This document shows, piece by piece, positions 7,431-15,169 of a DNA stretch of 25,210 bases (positions are counted from its first letter, which is position 1; every line of letters begins with the position of its first letter). Origin of the DNA: CAZOIA01 sp964579675 (GTDB lineage Bacteria > Planctomycetota > Phycisphaerae > UBA1845 > PWPN01); contig CAZOIA010000072.1 in the NCBI GenBank assembly GCA_964579675.1, positions 1 to 25,210 on the forward strand, written 5' to 3'. The position numbers were made by a program, and so were the translations under genes. The notes under the pieces were generated by a model. That model was not told the DNA's origin, did not search any database, and was given only the letters and a program-made list of their open reading frames with translations.

Positions 7431-8072
7431 TCAGAATCCTGAACGAGCGAACACCTGGACCCAGTACCGGACCCCGGTAGGTGCGGCATAGTGCCCCATT
7501 CCGACGAGCGTGGGTGTGTCGTGGAGCATGTTGGCGTTGTGGCCGGGACTGTTCTCCCAGCCGGTTTGCACCTCTGTGACAGACCGCTGTCCCGAGGCGA
7601 TGTTCTCAGCCACAAAGGTCAGTTCGCAGAAACCGGCCTGGAGGGCTCGATCCATTGGCCCTTCCCCGTCCGGGTTTTCGTGATTGAAGAAGTTCCGAAC
7701 GTACATGTCCCGGGCGTGGGCGTTGGCGGCCGCCTCCAGCGTGTCGGAGTAGGCCAGCGCGGTCCGTCCCTGCTGGAGGCGGTAGAAGTTCAATGCCTGG
7801 TACATTTCGCTCCGGACGGCGCCGTCGGGCGATCCGACCGGTTCGCAGCCGATAGTCGCCACCCCGCCATCGCTGCCCGCAGACGAAGACTCACCCGTCG
7901 ATCCGCCCGGATCATCGGCAGGCCAGTCAGAGCCGGAATCGCCACCCGGGAATTCAAACGCCGGCGGCGTGCCGATCGGTACGATGGGCGATGATAGTCC
8001 GCAGCCCGCGATCCAAAGCAGTGCGCAGACACCCAGACCGACCGTGAATGTGCCGAGTTGTCTGTTCGGCAT
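7431..8072 (-). CDS. CAP/SCP-domain lipoprotein (YkwD-like)
   Basis: This encodes 213 aa. The N-terminus is a lipoprotein signal with lipobox IAGC, Cys24 being the lipidated residue. A Gly/Ser/Pro-rich linker follows (about 30-75), then a CAP domain (about 85-213). Family motifs visible are 'NAHARDM', 'FFNHENPDG', 'FVAENIASG' and 'GWENSPGHNANML', ending in 'YWVQVFARSGF'. Bacterial CAP proteins of this type are secreted or envelope-anchored, and their biochemical role is mostly unknown. The gene is leftward, 145 bp downstream of the zinc-ribbon membrane protein gene, and converges on purN with 48 bp between the stop codons. Confidence 0.9.
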   Translation of the reverse strand: MPNRQLGTFTVGLGVCALLWIAGCGLSSPIVPIGTPPAFEFPGGDSGSDWPADDPGGSTGESSSAGSDGGVATIGCEPVGSPDGAVRSEMYQALNFYRLQQGRTALAYSDTLEAAANAHARDMYVRNFFNHENPDGEGPMDRALQAGFCELTFVAENIASGQRSVTEVQTGWENSPGHNANMLHDTPTLVGMGHYAAPTGVRYWVQVFARSGF

Positions 8073-8217
8073 CCGTCCCTCCTGCCAACTATACTATTGA
8101 GGGTACAGCGCCACCCCGTCGATTACAATCGCTTCAAGGCAAAGGCAGGCGAACGTTCCGGTGGAATCGGGGCAACCGCGTTCCCCGCACTTCGGGCAGT
8201 CAGTCTGCAGTTACCAC

Positions 8218-8826
8218 TCACCGACCGTCGTTTGCCTCCGGTTGCTTCCCGGCAGGCCCTTTCAATGGAGCGGCGTCGAACTCCGTCCCGCATTCGGGAC
8301 AGCGGTTCGCCGCCAGACCCTTGAGCAGATAGCCGCACTTCCGGCACCGCTCCGGGTCGATCGGCCTGGGGACCAGGAAACGAGCGGTCAAGTACGCTCC
8401 CGCGATCGGGCTCGCAAACAGGGTCAGGCTCTCAATGAACAAGAACGACAGAGGAAGATGCGCGACATCACCGAAATACGCAAACCACACCGCCAGAAGC
8501 CGCACCCGGTCGATCAACGTGAAGGCCACGGCAAACACGAACGTCACGCTCAGCCAGCAGCGCCGGAACAGGAGGGAGATCCCCATCCCGGTCATGAAGC
8601 CTAGTGAAAGCTCGGGGATGTACAGGAAGAATGCTCGTACGTGACCGGCGATGGATTTGACCGGCGTCCCGAGCAGCCAATAACCGACTGTCCTTCCGGG
8701 ATTCCAGACCATCCACAGAGGGTAGATGACCCACTCGACCAGGAGCGTCTCGAGCCCGACAAGAGCGCAAAGTGCGACAACGACGCTCACCCAGAAGAGC
8801 CGCGAGCGTTTCTGTGAATCGAGCAT
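8218..8826 (-). CDS. Membrane protein with C-terminal zinc ribbon
   Basis: This encodes 202 aa. The ATG at 8826 has GGTGG five bases upstream and is preferred over the in-frame GTG at 8835. Four or five hydrophobic segments lie between about residues 10 and 150. The C-terminal tail carries 'CRKCGYLLKGL' and 'RCPECGTEF', two CxxC pairs that should bind one zinc ion. This CxxCGYxLxGLxxxRCPECG module is often appended to membrane proteins in Planctomycetota; its function is not known. The gene is probably co-transcribed with the hydrolase gene, which ends about 30 bp upstream. No specific function can be assigned. Confidence 0.8.
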   Translation of the reverse strand: MLDSQKRSRLFWVSVVVALCALVGLETLLVEWVIYPLWMVWNPGRTVGYWLLGTPVKSIAGHVRAFFLYIPELSLGFMTGMGISLLFRRCWLSVTFVFAVAFTLIDRVRLLAVWFAYFGDVAHLPLSFLFIESLTLFASPIAGAYLTARFLVPRPIDPERCRKCGYLLKGLAANRCPECGTEFDAAPLKGPAGKQPEANDGR

Positions 8827-8856
8827 TTGTACCACCGTCCCCGCCGGCCCGTCGGG

Positions 8857-9654
8857 TCAAGTAACGCACCGGGCGAACAACGCCAGCAAGCGTGGATGGG
8901 CCTCGTGGGCCAACTCCTGCATGGCCTCGTAGTGATCCGCCGCTTCAATCATCCACAACTCCTTCGGCTCACCGGCGGCATCGTATAACCTTTGGGCCGT
9001 GGCCGAAGGAACGATGGTGTCTGCGGTGCCATGCATGATCAACAACGCCCGGGGAGCTATCCGGGCTATGTAGTCGATCGGATCGAAGCCGTCGCCTATC
9101 AACAGGCGGGGCACCCACCAGCCCACGATCAGCAACAGCGGGTTTCGCCGGACATGCCACGCAGCAATCCGCCGGTAGTGGTCGAACGCCCCGTCCGACA
9201 CCAGGCCGCGGATTTCCTCTCGTTCGGCTGTCAGCACGATGCCGATCGCACCGCCCAGCGACTGGCCGAACGCCACGATACGCTTCGTGTCCACGTCGGG
9301 ACGGGACAGCAAGTAATCCAGCGCCGCGTGGGCGTCGGCGATCGTGCCGGCCCGCGTCACCCGTCCTTCCGATCGGCCATATCCCCGGTAGTCGAAACAC
9401 AGCACGTTCCACCCCGCCGCCGGCAGCCAGGCCGCGTGCTGAAAGTGCCCGGTGATGTTGCCCGCGTTGCCGTGAAGGTGCAGCACCGTCCCTGCGGGCT
9501 CACTCTGGGCGGGGAAGAACCACCCGTGCAAACGGACCCCGTCATCGGCACGAAACGAGACCGACTCGTAGGTCAGGTCGTATTCCCGCGGCGAACCGTA
9601 CGTGCGCGCGTCGGGGTGGTAAAAGAACAGGTCACCAGCCGCCATCCGGACCAT
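8857..9654 (-). CDS. Alpha/beta hydrolase (YfhR/Bem46-like)
   Basis: This encodes 265 aa. The fold is recognisable from 'LHLHGNAGN' (oxyanion-hole strand and turn, about 58-66), 'FDYRGYGRSEG' (about 87-97), the nucleophile elbow 'GQSLGG' with Ser132, Asp212 in 'HGTADTIVP' and His241 in 'AADHYEA'. The catalytic triad is therefore intact. Relatives are serine hydrolases, mainly esterases of unknown substrate. The start could be the ATG at 9654 or the one at 9645; the later one has a better-spaced GGGGG upstream. No signal peptide is evident, so it is probably cytoplasmic. The gene is leftward, upstream of the zinc-ribbon membrane protein. Confidence 0.92.
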   Translation of the reverse strand: MVRMAAGDLFFYHPDARTYGSPREYDLTYESVSFRADDGVRLHGWFFPAQSEPAGTVLHLHGNAGNITGHFQHAAWLPAAGWNVLCFDYRGYGRSEGRVTRAGTIADAHAALDYLLSRPDVDTKRIVAFGQSLGGAIGIVLTAEREEIRGLVSDGAFDHYRRIAAWHVRRNPLLLIVGWWVPRLLIGDGFDPIDYIARIAPRALLIMHGTADTIVPSATAQRLYDAAGEPKELWMIEAADHYEAMQELAHEAHPRLLALFARCVT

Positions 9655-9796
9655 CCCCCGGGCAAGGTCTTGCCAATTCGCAACGCCTGGGCATCCTCAT
9701 CGAGTTCGAGGCGACTGTCGATGGGCGCCGCGGCGGTCAGGACGCCCGCGGCAGACGTTCATCATTCATCATTCCCAATTCTTCGTTTCCCTTGCC

Positions 9797-10987
9797 CTAC
9801 AGCTTGATCCGTTGCGAGGCGCGCAGTTGTTCCACTGGATAAAGCGTATCCCGCCAGATGAGCCCGCCCCGCCGCCAGCAATTGAAACCCCCGCGCAGGA
9901 GACCATAGGTCATGACGGCCAAGCCGACCGGAAGCAACAAGCCGGGCCAGGCCGGCCATCCCAGTTTCCGGCCGACGGCCACGCCGGAAAGTGCCAGCAG
10001 CACATAGGACAGCACCGCCAGGAACCACAGCACCCGAACCTCGGTGGCCAGCAATGCCACCGCGGGCCCGGCGAGAAACCAGCCTGCCAGCCCCGCGACA
10101 AGAGACAGCCTGAGGTAGCTGTACCTGACGGCATAGAAGGACTTGTCCATCCTTCGCACCAGTGCTCCCAATGAAGGATACCAGGTCAGCCGGACCCGGT
10201 CCGCGCCTCCCAGCACGGTGGTCTTTGCGCCGGCCCGTTGCAACAAGACGGCCAGGGCATAGTCATCCGGCACCTCCATGCGCATCCATTCCAGTCCTTC
10301 GGTCCGCTCCAGCCTGGCCGTGCGGACCAGATTGAAGGCGCCCGCACCCAACACCATATCACTATCGGGCCGGCCGACCTTCTCGATAGGCAGCTTGAGG
10401 ATGGTCGCCAGGGCCCCGGCGGTCATCGTCACCCGCAGCCAGAAACCACGGGCCCGAACCGTGGGAATGACCGCCAGGTGGTCCAAGTTACCGGCCAGAG
10501 AAAAGGCAATGGCCTCCTTGAGCGTTCCCGGGGCAAAATGCACGTCGGCGTCGGTAAAGAGCAGCCAGTCACCGCTTGCGCCACGACGGGCAAGTTCCAG
10601 AGCATGGATTTTGCCCAGCCACCCCTCCGGCAGTTGCCGGACATGAATCGGCCTGACGCGCGGATCGCCCGCCGCCAGCTCGTCCACCACCCGATCGGTG
10701 CCGTCGGTCGAACGGTCGTTGACCAGGACGATCTCCAGGTCCGGATAGTCCTGAGCCAGAAGCGTCTTGAGCGCGACTTCGAGCGTACCGGCTTCGTCAC
10801 GGGCAGGGATCAGAACGCTTAGTCTGGGCCAACGGGCGGGTGGCTCAGGATTCTGGTCTTTCAACAGACGCAGAGCCCGGGCCCCGCGGGCGGCCCGCCC
10901 GGCCGCTGCGCACCACAGCCCGCAGGCGAGCACCGACCACATGCCCACCAACCATTGGAGTATGGTATTCTCAGGTGATAGAAACAT
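9797..10987 (-). CDS. Membrane-bound GT2 family glycosyltransferase
   Basis: This encodes 396 aa. One membrane segment (about 8-30) precedes a GT-A catalytic domain with 'VLIPARDEAGTLE' (58-70), 'VNDRSTDGT' (89-97), the DxD motif 'TDADV' (Asp146, Asp148) and a 'VPDDYALAV' segment near residue 245 as acceptor/catalytic region. The C-terminal third has three or four more hydrophobic segments. This order matches inner-membrane GT2 enzymes such as CrtQ-like and hopanoid-associated (HpnB-like) transferases, which use nucleotide-sugar donors. The exact substrate cannot be assigned. The gene is divergent from the GH2 gene; the 171 bp between them contain a GGGCGGG/CCCGCCC hairpin at 11007-11024. Confidence 0.9.
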   Translation of the reverse strand: MFLSPENTILQWLVGMWSVLACGLWCAAAGRAARGARALRLLKDQNPEPPARWPRLSVLIPARDEAGTLEVALKTLLAQDYPDLEIVLVNDRSTDGTDRVVDELAAGDPRVRPIHVRQLPEGWLGKIHALELARRGASGDWLLFTDADVHFAPGTLKEAIAFSLAGNLDHLAVIPTVRARGFWLRVTMTAGALATILKLPIEKVGRPDSDMVLGAGAFNLVRTARLERTEGLEWMRMEVPDDYALAVLLQRAGAKTTVLGGADRVRLTWYPSLGALVRRMDKSFYAVRYSYLRLSLVAGLAGWFLAGPAVALLATEVRVLWFLAVLSYVLLALSGVAVGRKLGWPAWPGLLLPVGLAVMTYGLLRGGFNCWRRGGLIWRDTLYPVEQLRASQRIKL

Positions 10988-11071
10988 TTTGCGTCTATAT
11001 TCTACCGGGCGGGCCTCCCCGCCCCCTCGTAAGCCCTTGGACCCCGCAAAGGTCCGAGGTGACCGGCCAGC

Positions 11072-11101
11072 TTGACAGTATCCTCGAGGAGCCGTTCAAA
11101 T
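11072..11101 (+). promoter_or_regulatory. Possible sigma-70-type promoter for the GH2 gene
   Basis: TTGACA at 11072-11077 is a perfect -35 box. TCAAAT at 11096-11101 matches TATAAT at four of six positions after an 18-bp spacer. It lies 57 bp upstream of the GH2 ATG in the divergent intergenic region. The assignment rests on sequence similarity alone. Confidence 0.35.
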
Positions 11102-11158
11102 GGAAGCCCTCAATGCTGGTGAACCGCTCCCTATACCCAATACACAGGACGGTGATCT

Positions 11159-13447
11159 ATGTACCTGTCACAAAGTCATGTTCCCATCCTTCTCGCCTTG
11201 CTGATATGGAGTTCCACCTCGTCCGTCGTGATGGCAGTGGGAGAACCGGAGGGCTCGATTCCGCGCCCTGAGCATCCGCGCCCTCAGGCGAAGCGGGCTC
11301 AGTGGCTTAACCTCAACGGCGTGTGGGAGTTTGCCGAAACCGACGACGATGCCGACGAATCCTACCTGACCGCTCAAGCCTATCCGGACAGGATCACTGT
11401 CCCCTTTTGCCGGGAGAGCAAGCTGTCGGGTCTTCAGCGCCGCGGGTTTGTCCGGAACGTCTGGTACCGCCGGTCGGTGGAGATCCCGGTGGACTGGCGG
11501 TCGCCGCGGGTCCGGCTGCACGTCGGCGCGTGCGATTGGGCCACTCGGGTCTGGGTGAACGGGCAACTCGTCGGCCGGCACAGAGGCGGCAACGTCGCTT
11601 TTGCGTTTGACGTGACCGGTGCGCTGAAGACCGGCTCCAACGTCATCATCATCCACGCACGAGACGACACCCGCAGTGGCAAACAAGCCCTCGGCAAGCA
11701 GTCCACCCGCCCCGAGAGCCACGGCATCTTCTACACCCGCACCACGGGCATCTGGCAGACGGTTTGGCTGGAGGGCGTCGGCGCTTCGTTCATTCGTCAT
11801 CACAGGGTCATTCCCGACCCGGAGAACTCGCGGGTTCTGCTCGGGGTTCAGGTGGACGGGCTGTGGCAGGGCCTGACGATCACCGCGGCCGCCTCCGCCG
11901 ACGGCAAGCCGGTGGGGACGGCCAGCACCTCCGCCGCCGGACGCAACAGCCAACTGGTGCTGGACCTGACGGCCAGGCACCTGTGGTCCCCGGCCAACCC
12001 CTTCCTCTACCACCTGACGCTGACCCTTTCACGCGACGAGGAAGTCCTGGACCGCCTCGAAAGCTACTTCGGCCTGCGGAGCGTGTCGGTCGAAGGGGCG
12101 GCCATTCTCATCAACGGCCACGCCATCTTCCAGCGACTGGTATTGGACCAGGGCTTCTACCCCGACGGCGTGTGGACCGCACCGGGCGATTCTGATCTCA
12201 AGCGCGACATCACGATGTCGCAGGCGCTGGGCTTCAACGGGGCCCGGTTGCATCAGAAGGTCTTCGAGCCCCGGTTCCTGTACTGGGCCGACAAGCTGGG
12301 ATACCTCGTCTGGGGCGAGTTCCCGAGTTTCGGGGCGAACTATGCCGACGCTGAGGTCAACCTGCCGATCATCGACGAGTGGGGCGAGATCGTCAGGCGG
12401 GACTACAACCATCCGTCGATCATCGGGTGGTGCCCGTTCAACGAGACGCCGCCCGAGGCGGGCGAACTGCAGAATGCCGTCGTGAGGCTCACCCGGTCGG
12501 TGGATCCCACCCGCCCCGTGCTGGATACCAGCGGATGGACCCACAGCATATGTGATCCCGAGTTGCTCGATGCCCACGATTACAATCAGGACCCCGAGTC
12601 GTTCCGTGCTCGCTGGTTCGGCCCCTTCGGCGACGCCAACCTGCCCGCCCGCTATGCCCGCAAGCCGCGGGGTATCCCTTTCTTCGTCAGCGAGTACGGC
12701 GGGATCGGATGGGACATCGGCAAGGGCTGGGGCTACGGCAATACGCCGAAAAGCATGGACGAGTTCTACGCCCGCTACGCCGGTCTGACCCATGCGCTGC
12801 TGGACAACCGCTTCATGTTCGGCTTCTGCTATACCCAGCTCACCGACGTGGAGCAGGAGCGGAACGGTCTTTACACGTTTGACCGCAAGCCCAAGTTCGA
12901 CGCGGCAAGGCTCCACGCGATCAACTCGCGTCGGGCCGGCTATGAGAACGATCCGCCGGTCAAGCCCGCTGCTTCACCCGTGCGCTGGCGGGTCCTCGTC
13001 GGGGCTTTCCCGGACGGCGACCTCGCCCGCGAGTGGTGCTTCGTCACGGAGCCGCCGGGCAATGGCTGGCATGATCCCGGCTTCGACGATGCCTCCTGGC
13101 AGCGGGGCCGGGGCGGGTTCGGCAAGAAAGGTGGATGGGAAAATCGCATCCGCACCACCTGGACCGGAAAGGACATCTGGCTGCGCCAGGAGTTCTCTTA
13201 CGACGGATCGGCCTTCGATTTCGCCGCTCTGGTGATTCATCATGACGATGCGACCGAGGTCTACCTCAACGGCCAACCGATCTGGAGCGCCCGGCGCTGG
13301 AACGATGACTATGCCGTTTTCGACGTCACCGAGGCGCTGCGGGCAGCACTGCGCCCCGGCGACAACGTCGTCGCGATCCATTGCCACCAGGACCAGGGCG
13401 GCCAGTACGTAGACTCGGCATTGCTGGTCGGCATCAACGGGTCCTGA
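11159..13447 (+). CDS. Secreted glycoside hydrolase family 2 protein
   Basis: This encodes 762 aa. The first 27 or so residues form a signal peptide (hydrophobic core 'ILLALLIWSS', likely cut after VMA). The order is the GH2 sugar-binding jelly roll (about 45-200, 'WLNLNGVWEF...FCRES'), an immunoglobulin-like domain (about 205-310), and the TIM barrel (about 315-600). Glu429 in 'CPFNET' is the expected acid/base and Glu512 in 'FVSEYGG' the nucleophile, so it should be active. Beyond residue 605 there is an extra carbohydrate-binding-like beta domain ('WLRQEFSYD...VYLNGQPIW'). GH2 members are beta-galactosidases, glucuronidases or mannosidases, and the substrate is not clear here. AGGAC lies upstream of the ATG. 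A palindromic repeat begins at the stop codon. Confidence 0.93.
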   Translation: MYLSQSHVPILLALLIWSSTSSVVMAVGEPEGSIPRPEHPRPQAKRAQWLNLNGVWEFAETDDDADESYLTAQAYPDRITVPFCRESKLSGLQRRGFVRNVWYRRSVEIPVDWRSPRVRLHVGACDWATRVWVNGQLVGRHRGGNVAFAFDVTGALKTGSNVIIIHARDDTRSGKQALGKQSTRPESHGIFYTRTTGIWQTVWLEGVGASFIRHHRVIPDPENSRVLLGVQVDGLWQGLTITAAASADGKPVGTASTSAAGRNSQLVLDLTARHLWSPANPFLYHLTLTLSRDEEVLDRLESYFGLRSVSVEGAAILINGHAIFQRLVLDQGFYPDGVWTAPGDSDLKRDITMSQALGFNGARLHQKVFEPRFLYWADKLGYLVWGEFPSFGANYADAEVNLPIIDEWGEIVRRDYNHPSIIGWCPFNETPPEAGELQNAVVRLTRSVDPTRPVLDTSGWTHSICDPELLDAHDYNQDPESFRARWFGPFGDANLPARYARKPRGIPFFVSEYGGIGWDIGKGWGYGNTPKSMDEFYARYAGLTHALLDNRFMFGFCYTQLTDVEQERNGLYTFDRKPKFDAARLHAINSRRAGYENDPPVKPAASPVRWRVLVGAFPDGDLAREWCFVTEPPGNGWHDPGFDDASWQRGRGGFGKKGGWENRIRTTWTGKDIWLRQEFSYDGSAFDFAALVIHHDDATEVYLNGQPIWSARRWNDDYAVFDVTEALRAALRPGDNVVAIHCHQDQGGQYVDSALLVGINGS

Positions 13448-13545
13448 ATGACTGTGCGCCATCACGGGCCACCAACGCGCCGCGGACTTCAGCCCGCGCG
13501 GCCTCGCACTTACGAGCGCGCCGCCCGATCGCACACGGTCATTCA
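13445..13545. repeat. 101-bp inverted-repeat element starting at the GH2 stop codon
   Basis: The outer arms 13445-13458 (TGAATGACTGTGCG) and 13530-13545 (CGCACACGGTCATTCA) are complementary apart from a small bulge. Inside, 13479-13502 differs by one base from 5095-5118 in the ileS insertion. The element overlaps the TGA of the GH2 gene. It may act as a 3' mRNA hairpin but lacks a T-tract. The gene-free stretch 13448-13731 consists of this and the next repeat. Confidence 0.6.
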
Positions 13546-13585
13546 GCGCCGTTTTCGGTGACAGAGTCTCGTCCGACCCTGATCG

Positions 13586-13676
13586 GAGCCCCAAGCGCCA
13601 GCGCGGGGTATCGTGCGTTTGCGCACGATCGGGCCGGTTGCTCGCACGAAGGACCCGTCGCTGGCGCTCCGGGCTC
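13586..13676. repeat. Nested palindromic element
   Basis: The arms 13586-13603 and 13659-13676 are inverted copies (16 of 18 positions). The centre holds a perfect hairpin, ATCGTGCG-TTTG-CGCACGAT (13610-13629). The right arm, extended to 13652-13680, is an exact 29-nt reverse-complement match to 22772-22800. This is a dispersed intergenic repeat. Confidence 0.65.
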
Positions 13677-13731
13677 TGATGGGAAACACCGCGGAAGCCA
13701 AACCCGGCAACGTCCACCGGAGGTGCCCGAC

Positions 13732-13868
13732 ATGCCCGATATGGACGATCTGCAACGGACCCTCGCCCGCACCCGCACGTTCGAGATCGCCGCCGCCATC
13801 AACCGCCTGCGTACCGTGCGGATGATGCAGAGCTCATGGCCGAGAGCTACTCCCGCCACATGCCCTGA
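13732..13868 (+). pseudogene. Small ORF of about 45 codons with a probable one-base frameshift
   Basis: A strong ribosome-binding site, GGAGGTG at 13719-13725, lies 6 bases before the ATG at 13732. The first 33 codons encode a charged, helical sequence beginning MPDMDDLQRTLARTRTFEIA, with almost all third positions G or C. In that frame the codon use then collapses and the frame runs on to 13914 antisense to the chorismate synthase gene. Shifting frame by one base near 13830 restores twelve codons that all end in G or C (ELMAESYSRHMP) and a TGA at 13866-13868. I read this as a small gene missing one base, either a real frameshift or a sequence error. It overlaps the tail-to-tail chorismate synthase gene by 22 bp. 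The family is not recognised. Confidence 0.5.
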
Positions 13869-15166
13869 TAGCCCACGTGCATCATCAGATGGTCGAGCAG
13901 GATCAGGGACATGAACGCCTCAGCGACCGGCCAGATGCGGGCGACCAGCGTGGGATCGCGGCGGGTCACCGCCTTGAGCTCGGCGTTCTCACGGGTGACC
14001 TTGTCGATCGTCTGCTGGTCTTTGCTGATGGTGGGCGTCGGCTTGACCGTCAGCCGGGCGATGACCGTCTGACCGGTCGTCAGCCCGCCCGTGATACCAC
14101 CGGCGTTGTTGCTCCGGAAACGCACCTGCCTGTTCTCGTCCGCGTACAACTGGTCGTTGTTCTGTGAGCCGGTCATGTCCTTGACGTGGACCCCGGCCCC
14201 GATCTCGACCGCTTTGATCGCGCCGATGCTCATCATGCGCCCGAGCTGGCCGTCGAGCTTCCTGAAGACCGGCTCACCCAGGCCAGCGGGCACCCCGGTG
14301 GCCACCACCTCGACCTGCCCGCCGCTGGAATCGCCGGATTCCTTGATCTCGATGATCCGGGCGAACATCGCATCCGCGGTGGCCAGGTCCGGGCAGAACA
14401 GGCTTGGATGGATGCCGTGCTCGGCGCGGATCCTCTTGATGTCCATTTCCACCTTCGGAAACTTGCCGATCATCTTCTCGACTTCAACCAGCACGGGGAG
14501 CTTCTCCAGGAACCGCATGCCCGGCTTGATCCGCCCCGACTGATAGACGAACTGCCAGATCGGATCATGTTCCCGGCGGACCTGGCGATAGGCGGCGGCC
14601 CGGGCCCGGATTTCCTCCAGGGGCATATCCGGCATCGCGACGCCCGCGGCCTCCTTGACGTAAGCGGTCACCTCGATGCCGCGGCGGGCGAGGATGGCCT
14701 TGGCGACCACGCCGGCCGCCACGATGGTCGAGGTGTACCGCCCGCTGAACAGACCCGCCCCGATCGCGTCGTCCCAGTGGTCGTACTTCTGATAAGAGGC
14801 ATAAGAGGCGTGCCCGGGCCGGGGCGTCCGGTTCGTCACCTGGTACTGCTCGATGTGCTCGAAGTGCCGGTCGAGATTCGGAATCAGGATGACAAACGGC
14901 GTGCCGTTCGTGTAATGGGCATTGGCAAAGCCCGGCATCGTATCGGCGGCGTTGATGCCGCTGTAGATGATCGGGATGTCCGGCTCGCGGCGGGGGGAAG
15001 TCAGCTCGCCCTGCCCCGGCTTGCGGAGCAGCAACTCCTGGAAAATCTGCTCCTCGGTGATCATCATGCCCGGCGGCACGCCCTGCAGGTGAACGGTCAG
15101 CCCGTCCTGGTAGGACCCGCCCGCAACCGTGGTCCGAAACATTGTTCCCAGGTCACAGCCCAGCAT
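13847..15166 (-). CDS. aroC: Chorismate synthase homologue with altered active-site signature
   Basis: This encodes 439 aa, longer than the usual 350-400. Chorismate synthase converts EPSP to chorismate with reduced FMN. Supporting motifs are 'RRPG'-like 'RKPGQGELTSPRREPD' (49-63), 'RPGHAS' with His119, the second signature 'GLFSGRYTSTIVAAG' (138-152), 'GEPVFRKLDGQLGRMMSIGAIKAVEIG', 'RSNNAGGITGG' and 'RDPTLVARIWPVAEA'. The first signature, normally G-E-S-H-G, reads G-G-S-Y-Q (residues 16-20 region), so the His implicated in catalysis is Tyr19. It may be a divergent true enzyme or a paralogue with another role. AAGGAG lies 8 bases before the ATG. The gene starts 3 bp after the stop of the Gfo/Idh/MocA gene, so the two are almost certainly co-transcribed. 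Confidence 0.85.
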   Translation of the reverse strand: MLGCDLGTMFRTTVAGGSYQDGLTVHLQGVPPGMMITEEQIFQELLLRKPGQGELTSPRREPDIPIIYSGINAADTMPGFANAHYTNGTPFVILIPNLDRHFEHIEQYQVTNRTPRPGHASYASYQKYDHWDDAIGAGLFSGRYTSTIVAAGVVAKAILARRGIEVTAYVKEAAGVAMPDMPLEEIRARAAAYRQVRREHDPIWQFVYQSGRIKPGMRFLEKLPVLVEVEKMIGKFPKVEMDIKRIRAEHGIHPSLFCPDLATADAMFARIIEIKESGDSSGGQVEVVATGVPAGLGEPVFRKLDGQLGRMMSIGAIKAVEIGAGVHVKDMTGSQNNDQLYADENRQVRFRSNNAGGITGGLTTGQTVIARLTVKPTPTISKDQQTIDKVTRENAELKAVTRRDPTLVARIWPVAEAFMSLILLDHLMMHVGYQGMWRE

Positions 15167-15169
15167 CGG

